Source: Melampsora larici-populina 98AG31
Taxonomy: Eukaryota; Basidiomycota; Pucciniomycetes; Pucciniales; Melampsoraceae
Direction of reading: 5' to 3'
Length of the DNA stretch: 64,000 nt
NCBI RefSeq assembly: GCF_000204055.1
Contig: NW_006768845.1
Coordinates: 258,471-322,470, forward strand
Shown here: in pieces, positions 1-11,155 of the stretch
How positions within the stretch are numbered: the first letter of the stretch is position 1
Layout of the letters: every line of letters begins with the position of its first letter
Program-made: the position numbers and the translations under genes
Notes under the pieces: model-generated
Seen by the model: the letters and a program-made list of their open reading frames with translations, nothing else
The model's database searches: none
Told to the model about the DNA's origin: nothing

Positions 1-1
1 T

Positions 2-1383
2 CCCCTCAAAATCTCGAGTCAAAAGTTGAAAAACAGCATCACAAAATGGATGCCTTATCGAATCGATCCAACCACCAAGATCATCGACATCGACAACAAC
101 TCTTTCATTGCCCTGAAAGATATTCTTTTCACTGTGGCCGATACGATTGATACCGATGCTCCGGCGGGTGGTAATAGTGCAATTTTCAAATTGGCTGACG
201 CTAGTGGAACAGTCACCATCAACATTTATATTGATCGACATGAAGTTTTCAGTAGAAGCAAGTGTCGCAAACTTGTTGATGATCAAGATGTGCAAGACTT
301 CTTTGCAGCGGTCCAGGATTGCCCTTTGAGAGAGGCCGGCATGACAATCTCGATGGCTGACCCTGCTAAGTCTGCCAAACTTGCTGACACTGTACGTACT
401 CTTATTTGTTTACACTTGCTTTCCCTGTATACTGAAAGCCTTTCTACTTGTAGAAAATCGCGATGGCTCAAACCCGACTCAAAGCTATGAGCGCAATGAA
501 CAATGTCACGGTCACTGCTTCTCAATTGACCGATTTGCTTCCTCTTGACCCACTACAAGTCCAACTTGAAGCTCTAATCAAGAAGTATGGCAGCCTCGAC
601 AATCACAGCCAGGAGGGTTGGCGTGTGTATAAACCACACGAAGCATCCAAATACATGCAGATGAACTATGAGCACTTACACAAATGGGCTCAAGAATTGG
701 TAAGCTCACATCAATATCTTTTTTTCATCAATTCTTATACTGATAATGTTTGTATTCAGGCCGAATCTCGTGCTGGAGTTGACTTAGATAACCCACCTAT
801 GTATCTTGAAGGCTTCAAATGGACCGATGTCAAACGACCTCTGTCGACTGCCGCTCCACAACACTCAGCCAAAAGAATCAAAGGTTCCGACTCAAACTAT
901 TCCCATATGGGCACCCCGGGTGGATACTCTGAGTGCCAGGGTTATCACATTGAGGTCAATCGAGAGGAGCTTGAAGAGTTGAAGAAGTATTGTACATTGG
1001 AGGAATTTCTGCTTGACACGGGGATAGCCCCTTTCCTCGTTGACGATCTTTCTGAGCGGTTGGCCAATCACCACATTGATAGTTTTGAACAATTCCTATT
1101 CCCAGATTTAATGAACATCCGCAACGTACTGGCTTTAGGAATTTCTTGGGGAATCGCAATGAAGCTCTTTTCTCAAAGCCAATTATTTTATCAACAAATG
1201 AAAAAGGAACTGGCCACCTGCAATCGAATCTTTGCTCGCGAGGGCCCCTATAACTTTAAGTCCTCCACCACCACCCCCCATAGCGGGCCAAGCAACTCGA
1301 CCCCGCGTGCGCGTCAAGCTGGACCAAGTTGTGTTCCTGACACAGCTCCTAAGGCTGGAACTAGTCGTTCCTCTGGTCTTTAA
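2..1383 (+). CDS. Hypothetical protein, 5'-partial, three exons visible
   Basis: The reading frame is open from the left edge, so the true start lies outside the window. The proposed exons are 2-391, 454-699 and 760-1383. They are joined by GT-AG introns of 62 nt (donor GTACGT) and 60 nt (donor GTAAGC), both at phase 0, and the frame closes cleanly across them. The visible product is about 420 aa. It is acidic to neutral, with no signal peptide or membrane segment seen, and its last 50 residues are rich in Ser, Pro and Thr. I do not recognise a domain. The long intron-spliced frame supports a real gene. It could belong to a rust-specific family or to a mobile element, because a transposase gene follows. 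Confidence 0.5.
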
Positions 1384-2195
1384 CCGATTTCACGAATTGT
1401 TTAACGAGGTCTTTCAACAAGATCCACTTTTACATTCAAACTGCCTTTGCTTTATCACATTTTGTGTGTGATTATGTTGTTTTTTCTTTTATCCAAGTTG
1501 TGTGCGATCTTCTGTGAGCCGTTCTTGATCTCTACGATTTCTATCGTTGTATAGGCAATATACGTCTTGAAATATACACGTATTTGATTTTGCCAACAAA
1601 ACCAAAAAGATGCTCTAAATGACTCGATCATTCCTGCGAGAACACCCTACTGAGGTTCATCCGAACCTTATGAATTCATGATCATTTTAGACATCACAGG
1701 ACTTCTCTCACTAAGTGTCTAATCAGAGGTTAGACATTGGATCACATCGAAGTGATCCACATCTTAATCACTTCCACAGTTGAGAACACTTTGGAATGTC
1801 CTTATGAAGGATAGAGACACATAGCGAACCAATCTCTTTGATCGATCAAGTCAGATCAAAGAGATTGGTTCGCTATCATCGATACTTTTTCAAAGATCAA
1901 ATCTGACTTGATCTCTACACTCGATCATTTTTCAATGACCACCAGTACTTGGGTGTAACTTAGCCTATGTATTCATTGCTTAAAAGAAAACATAGATCAA
2001 ACAGGAAGTATAGTCTTAAATGATTGAGCCAATTCAGTTCAGGATAAAACAATAAATAATTGAATAACAACATCTTCTTGATTTTGAGTGAACCGTTGAA
2101 AAAAGAGAAAAAACGATTGAAACATTGGTTTAACCAGGCCGATTTAATTTTGAGCGGACCAGAAAACATAGGGTACACAAAGGCTTAGACACATT
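1384..2195. other. Intergenic stretch with a strong hairpin
   Basis: No convincing gene is seen. The stretch is AT-rich and contains the perfect 23-bp inverted repeat annotated separately, plus a second, partly overlapping inversion (1844-1856 against 1901-1913). It forms the shared 3' flank of the gene on its left and of the transposase gene on its right. Confidence 0.6.
1821..1876. repeat. Perfect 23-bp inverted repeat with 10-nt loop
   Basis: Bases 1821-1843 (starting ATAGCGAACC) are the exact reverse complement of 1854-1876, separated by ten bases. A transcript would form a very stable stem-loop. Part of the loop (1844-1856) also pairs with 1901-1913, so two alternative stems compete. 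Function is unknown. It may be a relic of transposon ends joined head to head. Confidence 0.8.
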
Positions 2196-3354
2196 TTAAT
2201 CATCAAACCTTTCATTGTACTGCTCCCAATAGTAATCAGTGGTGTAACCACTGTTCACCATCAAAGGTTGCATCAGCGTCCTAGTCATCACCCGACCCGC
2301 CAACCGAATCAGATAAGTGGCTTTATTGTCAATTAAGTGCCACACCTTCTCCCTTTGAAGTCTTCGTTTCATGGCCGCAAAAGTCTTCTCAATCGGGTTG
2401 AGATCGGGAGAATATGCAGGTAGATAAACTAAAAGGATTCCTTTTTCACGACATATTTGTTCTATATCGCCGCCATGGTGAATCTTAGCATTGTCGAGTA
2501 CCAGAACCGAGTTCGGAGCTGGGTACGCGTTCATTACAGGTAGCTTTCAAGAATAGAGAAAAGGCAGATGAGATCAGTACGATCCAAAATGAGATAAAGG
2601 CAGAAAGAACCCACCAAATGACGCTTGAGAAACATCTCAACGTGGATACGTTCGACCAAGCCCTTGACAACAACACCAGCTATCATACCTTGCTCGCCAA
2701 CAGCCGGTAAGATGGTCCAGTGATCCCCATCGCCGTAGCACTTGGTTTGGACAGTCCTGGTGCCTCTGGGAGCCCACGAGCGTGGACGCATGGCATCTCG
2801 CCCCACCACGCCAGACTCATCTAAAAAAATAAATCACACTTGATAAGCCTCCAATTCGCGAGATCGATGTGTATCTGAAGAAAACACTCACCTATGAAAA
2901 CAAAACATTCAGGTGGTATTCCAGCCACAGTCCTGATGTAATGGGCACGATCACGAATGGATTGTTTGTGATGGACACCCCTGGTGACCAGCAAAGACAG
3001 GCCGAGTCGTTCGTGTAGTTCATCACCAATTGTAGTTTTGGAAACCTTGACACCAGTAACTAATTCCAACTGAGCTTGAACCTCATCCAGATACATATCC
3101 GGGTTGCTGAGGACAATGTCTCGTAATACAATAAGTTGTTCATCGGATAAGAGGTGTGGTCGGCCACGGATTTCGTAGTCAGCTGGGTCTCGAACAACGT
3201 TGTTGGTGGTCTCGTATAGCTCTTTCCACCGGTCAATGGACCGGGGTGAGATGGAGTGATGAAGGGATTGATTAATATCGGCTAAGGAATGGTTCGCAAG
3301 GGCCATTTTGGTGGCGACGAGCTTGAGGTCGGCGGAGTACTTGCGAAAACCCAT
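2196..3354 (-). CDS. IS630/Tc1-mariner-type DDE transposase, apparently intact
   Basis: The exons on the minus strand are 3354-2892, 2820-2615 and 2543-2196. Introns are 71 and 71 nt (donors GTGAGT and GTGGGT), and the product is 338 aa with no internal stop. The N-terminal third is helix-turn-helix-like. The C-terminal DDE_3 domain shows the first aspartate in FVFIDESG (its codon is created by the first splice), the second in VLDNAKIHH, and the catalytic glutamate in PDLNPIEKTFA. These are the landmark blocks of the IS630/Tc1 superfamily. The enzyme would cut and paste its element at TA sites. The start at MGFRKYS was chosen because an upstream in-frame ATG adds only a non-helical leader. 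Clear terminal inverted repeats were not found by eye, so the element limits are open. Confidence 0.85.
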
Positions 3355-3972
3355 TGAATGATTATGGAAAAAAGGATGGATCAACGAGAAACAAAATTGA
3401 TGGGTTGAGGGAAAGAAGGTCCACTTCAGGCGAGCGATGGACCCTGTTGATTCTGATGATGTGTATGCTTCCAATAGGTAAGGGTGTGGTTCGTGTGGGA
3501 TGACACCAACCTTCAAAGTTCCTTGGAAAATTTATGCATGCAGTCGAGGTGAGTAGCCGTTCTTAGCTTCTTCCCGGTAGGGTGACCCGGTACTCAAGAT
3601 TAGCACCTGTTGACGTGGTGCACGTCCTCCTTGGACTTTTAAAATCTTTGTTTTTGGCAACCTTTTCCGGTTTGACTGTATGCAGCTCGCGCGTTGCTTG
3701 TGCTGTAGCTGGAACTGAGATACAGGTGTCCAAGTGTCAATTGTACACACCTGTACTCAGTTTCCGGATCCCGGCGCATTGGGGATGCTCTTAAGTTTGA
3801 TGGAAACCCGATCAACATCTATGTCATTGAGCCTAGTTGAGCGAAAAATCCGAGAATCTACGTTGCGACTCTCAAATCCTTCTCGATATCAAACGTTTTT
3901 ATCTCAGATCTCCTCCCTGCACTGAGCCTGTTAAAACTACAACCAACTACCTCCTCAAGATTTTACCTCAAG
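3355..3972. other. Intergenic, upstream of two divergent genes
   Basis: This is the shared 5' region between the minus-strand transposase gene and the plus-strand F-box gene. No RNA gene or conserved ORF is seen. A short inverted motif around GTACACACCTGTACTC (3740-3757) loosely resembles bases near 1947. That is too weak to call a terminal repeat. Confidence 0.4.
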
Positions 3973-5707
3973 ATGCCATCCGCTAGTCGCAAAGCTCAGC
4001 TTGGCCTTGGGCGCGAGATCGTCTCGAAATGTCACGCGGACACCCAACCAGCAAACCAACATCTTGACTTCATTCAGAGGCGTCTCGAAGAACTTGACTC
4101 AGAAGGTTTTATTTGGTCAAAGGATTCAATGCTTAGTATCTTTCTTCAACTCGGGCTATCGGAAACCCCACCAAGCTTTTTCTCATCAGTCAATAATATA
4201 ATCGAATCTCGGGTTTGTCAAGGACTTGAAGTCTCCTCTGATGAAGTTAAAGACATGATACAAAGTGAAGAGTTGCTACATACAGCTCGTCCTCTGGGCC
4301 TCATGGACTTACCTACTGAAGTCTTTGACAAGATACTCGAGACACTTGATTGCATAGCTACCCTTGAAGCTCGGGATATTCACGCAGAAAGGTCCAAAGG
4401 AATGGTGTCAATCACAGGTCCAGGTGAACAGGAGCCATACAGGACCTACTTGCACCGAAACCCGCCAATATTGAATACTATTCAAACCTTTTCACTTACT
4501 TCTCGTAAGATACATCATCTATGTCGACCGTGGTTGTGGCGAGTGAGTCTTCTTCAAATCAACTCGCCATTGAAGCAACGATCTCTAATCAAATTTGAAC
4601 ACTTGTCCCGAATTTCAGAAACTTCGGTTTCCTACTTCTCTTCCAGCGCCAATGGATCTATGGACTGAAGATATTCTCCTTAGACAAGGCTCCTACGTCC
4701 AATCTTTATCCATCACACTATCCCCAAACTGCAGTAAACCTCTGGATGAAACTGTACAGCATGATTCCTTCTACGATAATCTTATTCCAGGTGACTACAA
4801 AGTAGAAGACGTATCTCCAAAGAATGTAAGGGAATTGATAAATAGATGCCCCAACCTGTCTACACTGGATATCAAATATGATTACCACGAAGCCCCCGAG
4901 GACGCGGGTGGAACTGAAACTTTTCTATTAGGCCTAATACCACTACTATCAAGTCTCAAACAACTTCGCCATTTGGCCGTACAAGGTCGATATAAGCAGA
5001 AAAACATGAATGCTTTCCCAACAGATGTCGTCGCTAGTCTACCTTTGCTAGAATCGTTTGACTTTGCTGGACTTGCAGCATATGCAGGTCAACCAAAACT
5101 TGGTGATGGTTCTTTTGGGCTCAACCTATCAAAACTGAAATTTTTATCCCGACTACATTTATGGTTCATTGATGATATAGATGCAAATTGGTGTCTCTAC
5201 AGTTGGCCAAGGACAATTACTGAGCTCACAATTCACCAATGTGACAATTTATTGCCGAGTTCAGCAAATCAGATAATTCATCACATTGCACCTTACTTAA
5301 CGAAGCTCAGGCTTGAATTTGGCAACAAGCAAGGTGATGACAGCTGGGAAACAGATCCCAGCTGGAGTCCTCAAAGTTGTTTTTCTCTTCCATTTTTAAT
5401 CGACTTGGCGCTTACAACCCGGAATGCGGACTTACTTTATGGATTTCAAGACTGTAAATCTCTAAGTTGTCTTGAATGGAATTACAGGACATCAACACAA
5501 TTCCGGACTCTGGAAACGATTGTGTCCAAAAATACTTGGCCTCAGCTACGGAAACTGGTTGTAATACCTTATCGTAGTTTTATCTTACCCAGTAATTTAG
5601 ATCCGCGATATCAAGAAATAAGGTATCAAGTAATTTCGTTGCAAAAATATTGCAAAGTAGCCAATATGACAGTGACCACAGAGCTACCTTACTTGTTTAG
5701 CTTCTAG
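3973..5707 (+). CDS. F-box-like / leucine-rich-repeat-type protein
   Basis: Two exons (3973-4542 and 4619-5707) are joined by a 76-nt GT-AG intron at phase 0 (donor GTGAGT, acceptor TTTCAG), giving 552 aa. An F-box-like motif begins near residue 108 (LGLMDLPTEVFDKILETLD) and ends at the SRKIHHLCRPWLWR block, immediately before the splice. The rest has regularly spaced leucine- and cysteine-rich segments (for example LSTLDIKYD, LRHLAVQGR, LTIHQCDN, LRKLVVIP) like degenerate LRRs. By family knowledge such proteins are substrate adaptors of SCF ubiquitin ligases, binding Skp1 through the F-box. The target is unknown. The N-terminal 100 residues are an unassigned helical region. Confidence 0.7.
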
Positions 5708-7053
5708 GAAGATAGTTTAAATGTTGTGAGTGAATTCAGTCTTTTTCAAAAAAAAGACTTGACCTTGCCTGATTGAAAATGTATCATATTTGTTCAGGCT
5801 GCATCTTGGCCTCCTTTTGCTGCTTTCTTGAGTACCATCAAGACTTATTCAATGAATACGCGCCAGATAAACCTTCACCACCATGATTCCTTATGTATCT
5901 CCTAGATACATTGTCTTGTACTATTCACGAAGCTCTGGCACTTTAAACTTTATTCTTTTCAATCTGTAATTACCACAACCTTGATTTGAGAGGGTAAACA
6001 ACCTATGAAATGTTGCTACCTCAGCCTGTATCTCATTGTTTTCCTGTTTCCTTCTAATGCATCAAACTATATTTCTTGTTGGTGTAACCTCAAGCCAAAC
6101 TTCAATTGAGCTTTTGAGGTTGATCATGTTTGACCTGAGACTCTGTATCAAAAGAGAACAGAGCCAAATTGGCATCATCAGTCTTCCAGATTTCTGAAAA
6201 AGAATGAGTCATTGATTTGAATTGTGCAATGTGATCTGTTGGGAATTCAAGGTGGGTTTTGCTGCACATCCCTCTTGAGATTGGTTGAATCATGTGAATC
6301 ATATTGATTTTTTTGTATCTCTGCATCAATAATTCAAATTTCTTGCTTCATATGGAAACACCTTTTCTTAATTGATGATATTTCAACTCTTCAACTTTTA
6401 TCTATTTTTTCATCCCCTCAAATCAGCTATTTACTAAGCATTCACAACATATGTCCAGAAGAATTTTTGCACACAAAATCATCTGCTGACTACTTCAATT
6501 GTTTTGTCTCCCCTCTGACAACAATTATATCAGATTTCTATGCTAGCTTCAAGACAGATTTCTTTCCCAGGTCTTGTACTGTGTGATGTCTTGACTCAAA
6601 CTTCCCTTACCCAAGAGCCTGTGACATTATCAGGGCTAATGTCTTAATAGACTCACCACTTGGTGATCCCAGGAATCAGATCCAATAATTAACATGGATT
6701 AGTCCAGGAAGTTTGATTTGAATGATTTGTTGGTTTAAATAATTATGAACATCTTAATAATTGTCTAGTTGGATTTGATTTCATTATAATTTGAATTTTA
6801 TTTGAATATTCAATCAATACTTTAGATCCTTCATTTAATTTTGATGGTACGCTTATGATTTCTCCTAATGCTGGACTCATTTCAATTGTACCTAAAGCAA
6901 ATGATTTCCTTCAAATAGATAGAAGGAAATTTTAGATGATTTCACTTTAGATCTTCAGGTTCTTCAAATCAAATCAAAACTTACAATTTTTGATCTTGAT
7001 CATGATCTAAAGTTGACAAAAACAAAATCAAGAAAAAATGAAACAGATTGAGA
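5708..7053. other. Long AT-rich intergenic region
   Basis: Only short, unsupported ORFs are present. The base composition is strongly AT-rich with many TCAA/TTGA words. No RNA gene, repeat or transposon end was recognised. Confidence 0.4.
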
Positions 7054-7512
7054 TTAATTATCTTTATTCAAAGTTAAAGTACAGGTAGAGTTTGATAAAG
7101 GATTATTGATATTATCAGTCTGAGGTGAATTAAATTTAAGTTCAGCAAATGATTGCCTTAAAGTTGAAATCAAATTAGACCAATATTTTGTAAATTCTTC
7201 TTGAGTTGATTGATTTGATTGAATTACACAAGAACCTATGATGAAGATTGGTTTGTTTGTTTTATCTTGAATTGATGAACTTGATAACTTATGTGGAGTG
7301 ATTGGTGAGAATGCTGAGATTAGTAAAATAGGTGGTAATTTCTTTTGCATGATTGCTGATGATCTTTGGCCAAAGTTCCCTTGGAGACTCACTACCAGCA
7401 TCCATCTCCACTTCACTTTATGATTATCAAGATGAGATGATAAGAATCTTGATTTGATGAAAAGTACAAGGGCAAAACTACAAAAGGAGGAAGACAGAAA
7501 GTATGAGATCTT
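7054..7512 (-). CDS. Possible small secreted protein (weak)
   Basis: An unspliced frame of 152 aa starts at the ATG giving MKISYFLSSSF. The first 20-25 residues are hydrophobic and signal-peptide-like. The C-terminal part contains an amphipathic stretch (EEFTKYWSNLISTLRQSFAE). The frame stays open although the sequence is very AT-rich, which mildly favours coding. A competing GT-AG intron (GTGAGTCTCC to ACTAATCTCAG) lies inside and would truncate the frame, so the model is uncertain. No family is recognised. If real, it would be a rust-specific secreted protein. Confidence 0.25.
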   Translation of the reverse strand, partial: KISYFLSSSFCSFALVLFIKSRFLSSHLDNHKVKWRWMLVVSLQGNFGQRSSAIMQKKLPPILLISAFSPITPHKLSSSSIQDKTNKPIFIIGSCVIQSNQSTQEEFTKYWSNLISTLRQSFAELKFNSPQTDNINNPLSNSTCTLTLNKDN

Positions 7513-7563
7513 CATCATCATCCCCTTAGCCATTCTATTATTTATGCATGAAGACTTTGTCAA

Positions 7564-8230
7564 AGGGTCATTGATTTTTTTTTATCTGAGCTGTTGTCTC
7601 ATCAAAATGTTTGAATAACTGAGTCACTGATACAATGTTGCTACTTCAAATACAGAACATGGGCTTGCAGAGGATTGCCATGGGATTTGACTGCGGGTCA
7701 TATAGCAGATTGATTTCCTAATAATATTTATATCAAACACTTCATGTATTAATTATACCCTATCTCAGACTCCGGTTTTGGTTCAAAGTTATCATGTTCT
7801 ATTCTGTGCATGGGCCCTTTTATGAGTAGTTGATCATAATACCAGTTTGACAATCTTATTTGATGGGAAATCAAAAGGGGATACAAGTTTCATGTCTCTT
7901 GAAGGTTTCAGAGAATCTTAAGGTTCACTATGATCCCCTTGAAATCTTATATCCTTTGATGCTGGAAAGTCTGAGCAATAAAATGAATGAACACCCTTCC
8001 AAAACATTACTAGATATCTCAGAGCCAGGCTCTCCCAAATAGACATTGAAAAAGGTTTTGTTATACCAGGAATTCACTCCTTCAAACCCTTTGCTTCCTG
8101 AATACATATCTAATTGGAAACTAGGTCCATTGTATGAAATTCTCAAAGTTCAGTCTCAGATCTTGTGGTATCAAATAATATCTAGGCCTCTTCAGAAACC
8201 ACAATTCCTTCAAAAACCTCAAATCACAAA
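7564..8230. other. Upstream region of the 974-codon ORF
   Basis: An open frame runs 7860-8273, broken by a single TAG at 8040-8042, so an upstream exon or a decayed 5' part of the following gene is possible. I could not find a splice that joins it in frame. Confidence 0.3.
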
Positions 8231-11155
8231 ATGTACTTCAATAACATCAGAAATAGAGGCACCAGTGGCGTAGGAATCAAATATTCACTTACAATTTTTA
8301 TCTTCTCAACAGTCAAAATGATTTGGTCACTGGAGCCACCAGTGCAGAGGGGTCCAATTCAAGAACTCAACAGCATCAATCAATTGGAAACATCATTCTC
8401 TCCTCTGGCAAATGATCATAAAACAATTGCTTCAAGTTCATTTCTCAATCCAGAGGGTTGGAAGCAAATAAACCATCTGCATTCTGGAATTAGTGAAATT
8501 GATCAACTTTCAAGGGACACATTACCTGAAAGTAACAAGATGGGGAGCATTGTAGGAAACATTGGATCACAGGAAACAAGGTCCCTTGGTCTACCTGATC
8601 ATTTTGATAGTATGTCTTGGTCACAACTTTTGCAAGAATCAGTCATTAACATTGATTCAAGGGGAAAATCAATCTTTGAGCATAGCCATGGCCTCATCCC
8701 CCCCACAGGTAGCTTCACTGAAGGCTATACTCAAAATCTCAAGGATGAAAACATGAGCCATGTGCCAATTAAAATCCCACATCAAATATATATGAACAGA
8801 TTAGAAGAAGGCCATATTAGTAGTGATAGCCCAAATCATATTATGGAATGTTTGGCCAATCACAATCAGCTAAGCTCAGAAACAAGATTTACCAATAGTG
8901 TGCCAGAAAGTTCATATCAAAACATAGTACTGAGGAATGAATTGGACACTGGACCACCTGGGTGCTATGGAGATTGTGGATATCAAACCAATGAATATAA
9001 AGAGATGTGTCATTCTCCCGTTTGGATCCCAAATCAAGATAAAAGACCCTTTAGATACATAGCAGATGAAAACCATGCCAGTGGTGTTACAATCAATTCT
9101 TGTACAAGTGAATTGATCAATACTTATAACCTATTTTCACATGATAAAATACCTCTTGATGGGAAAATACACTATGATCAGCAAGTAGGAACAAAACACA
9201 AAGCAGATACTATCCTTGAGAATCTGGGACAGTATGTAGATCACATCAATTTACCTACTTCATTTCAGATTCAGGGGTTACACAACAGAGAAACACACAA
9301 TGATATAACACATTACAAAAAAAGCCCCAACCATCTTTCAGGGTCATTTAACCAGTGTACCTACCAAGCATACCATTCTGATTTTCCTCATACCAATCCA
9401 CAAAGACATGAGAGGGTTATTGCAGGTTTTGGATCTGAAATGCCCAATGTAACACCAAACTACTCATTATCTTCTCCATCACATCACCTACCAACACTTG
9501 TGGCCAGCACCAGTAGTCCTTCAGAATGTGAACATGGTCAATTTGGAAAGGCAATGTCCAATCCATTCTGTGAAAATTTCAATTTGCCTCCTAACTGGCC
9601 TCAAGTAGAAGAGAATCAAATCAGCAGAAATCCACTTGGAAAAGAGGGTGCATTTCCAATTGAAAAGCAACCGCATGGGCCAGATTACAATGTTGTAGAT
9701 AAAAATCTTGAGCAACAGGACCCTATGTCTCCCACAACATCCCAAAACTACCCATTTTTGAAAAGAAAGGCATCACAAGTTTTCACATCAAGTCTTAATG
9801 AGGCAAAGAAAAATCCCAGGAAAGACCAAGATTATGACAAGAGTAAGAGTTTGGAATTCATAATCATGCGCCTTCTTGAGCAGAATCACAGTAGATCAAT
9901 GAGAAGTGAAGGAGTGACTCGCAGGGATATAGTTCAAACAATTCAACATGTTGGAATTCAAAAACTCCAGTTGTATCAGAAATTAGATCTCCAGCACCAA
10001 AAATGGTTCAACGGATGGAAAAGAAAACTTTTAGATTTGATCTTTCCCTCAAGCTATCCAAGAGATACAAGTTCTGTAAATGAAACAGGTTGGACAAGTT
10101 TAATTCATAAGGTGGAATTTGGAGTTGTGATGGGATTCCTTGGAGTTTTGAATTTTATTGAGTCCCATATAACTGAGAAGCCGGTGATGTTAAAAGTATT
10201 TGAGGATGGTTTGAAATTTATTGAACAATATCTGGACAAGGTATATTTATTGGCCACTCAGAATTTAGCAAGATTGACAAGCAAATTTGTCCCACTCATT
10301 AACATCTCCTCTGACCCTTTGGAAGTCATTCTTTCCCTACTTGCATTTACACATAGAAGAGATTTAAGATTTGAAGTTTATCACAATATCTGGTCAAATT
10401 GGAAGAATGAAAAGTACCCTTCTGTTCAAGATGTTTCATTTCTGGAGTTCACAAAGCTCATATGTGGAATCACTTTGCCACATGTCAAATTACATGATAA
10501 AACAGCTTGTAATTCAAAAGTGGATCAATCTCGCTTGCAGGTTCCACAAAGTTCACAGGATTATTCATATAGAAAAAGAATTGTGGAAAAAGGAAAACAA
10601 TGTATGATTAACTTTGAAAGTATTTTTCATAACAAGGATTCATATTTTCAAATGCTGAAAGATGACATGTTGGATAAATTCAACCGTGAGCAAGACAATC
10701 TGAGTGATTATGAATCAATGCATCACAAGAAACTTGTGATCAATGCAATGAAGGTTGTGAAGCTAAGTGTAGTGGATGGGTTCTTTGGAATAATCAAATG
10801 CCTACATGAAAAACATGACTCACATTGGAATCTTGAGATCATTCTGAGGACTGGTTGGGAGTTTTTTCAACATCATTTCTCTTTGTGGAAGACAATCAAT
10901 CTAGACAATCTATTCAACAAAAAAGGCCTGTCCAATGTAAAGACACAGCAAAAACTGAACAAAGAGTTGAGATTCTCTGCTGAATCATTCTATTCTGTGA
11001 TGAGGTCAAGCTACACACAGAAAATTTCTGTAAGATTTGTTCTTCAATTGCTAAGAGATTGGGCACATTCACTACCTATGGATCAGAAGGATTTCAAAGG
11101 GTTCCAGATGCTGTTGAAATCTCATGATAAGACTTCTTTTACAATGTGGTTTTGA
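8231..11155 (+). CDS. Large anonymous protein, single 974-codon exon
   Basis: A 974-codon frame without stops in AT-rich DNA is certainly coding. The start is uncertain: ATG at 8231, or MIWSLEPP at 8318, preceded by a weak acceptor. Residues up to about 510 are polar, Asn/Ser/His-rich and low in structure. A basic patch near residues 513-540 (KRKASQVF...KKNPRKDQ) could be a nuclear localisation signal. The last 430 residues are helical and hydrophobic and contain two related blocks: VVMGFLGVLNFIES (from about 10,109) and VVDGFFGIIKCLHE (from about 10,750), each followed by a Phe-rich helix. This suggests an internal duplication. I recognise no family and do not propose a function. It is probably lineage-specific. 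Confidence 0.7.
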   Translation: MYFNNIRNRGTSGVGIKYSLTIFIFSTVKMIWSLEPPVQRGPIQELNSINQLETSFSPLANDHKTIASSSFLNPEGWKQINHLHSGISEIDQLSRDTLPESNKMGSIVGNIGSQETRSLGLPDHFDSMSWSQLLQESVINIDSRGKSIFEHSHGLIPPTGSFTEGYTQNLKDENMSHVPIKIPHQIYMNRLEEGHISSDSPNHIMECLANHNQLSSETRFTNSVPESSYQNIVLRNELDTGPPGCYGDCGYQTNEYKEMCHSPVWIPNQDKRPFRYIADENHASGVTINSCTSELINTYNLFSHDKIPLDGKIHYDQQVGTKHKADTILENLGQYVDHINLPTSFQIQGLHNRETHNDITHYKKSPNHLSGSFNQCTYQAYHSDFPHTNPQRHERVIAGFGSEMPNVTPNYSLSSPSHHLPTLVASTSSPSECEHGQFGKAMSNPFCENFNLPPNWPQVEENQISRNPLGKEGAFPIEKQPHGPDYNVVDKNLEQQDPMSPTTSQNYPFLKRKASQVFTSSLNEAKKNPRKDQDYDKSKSLEFIIMRLLEQNHSRSMRSEGVTRRDIVQTIQHVGIQKLQLYQKLDLQHQKWFNGWKRKLLDLIFPSSYPRDTSSVNETGWTSLIHKVEFGVVMGFLGVLNFIESHITEKPVMLKVFEDGLKFIEQYLDKVYLLATQNLARLTSKFVPLINISSDPLEVILSLLAFTHRRDLRFEVYHNIWSNWKNEKYPSVQDVSFLEFTKLICGITLPHVKLHDKTACNSKVDQSRLQVPQSSQDYSYRKRIVEKGKQCMINFESIFHNKDSYFQMLKDDMLDKFNREQDNLSDYESMHHKKLVINAMKVVKLSVVDGFFGIIKCLHEKHDSHWNLEIILRTGWEFFQHHFSLWKTINLDNLFNKKGLSNVKTQQKLNKELRFSAESFYSVMRSSYTQKISVRFVLQLLRDWAHSLPMDQKDFKGFQMLLKSHDKTSFTMWF

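Noticed and set aside
3579..3790. Possible right terminal repeat of the IS630-type element (GTACACACCTGTACTC)
   Set aside because: The resemblance to sequence near 1,947 covers only about ten scattered bases, with no TA duplication.
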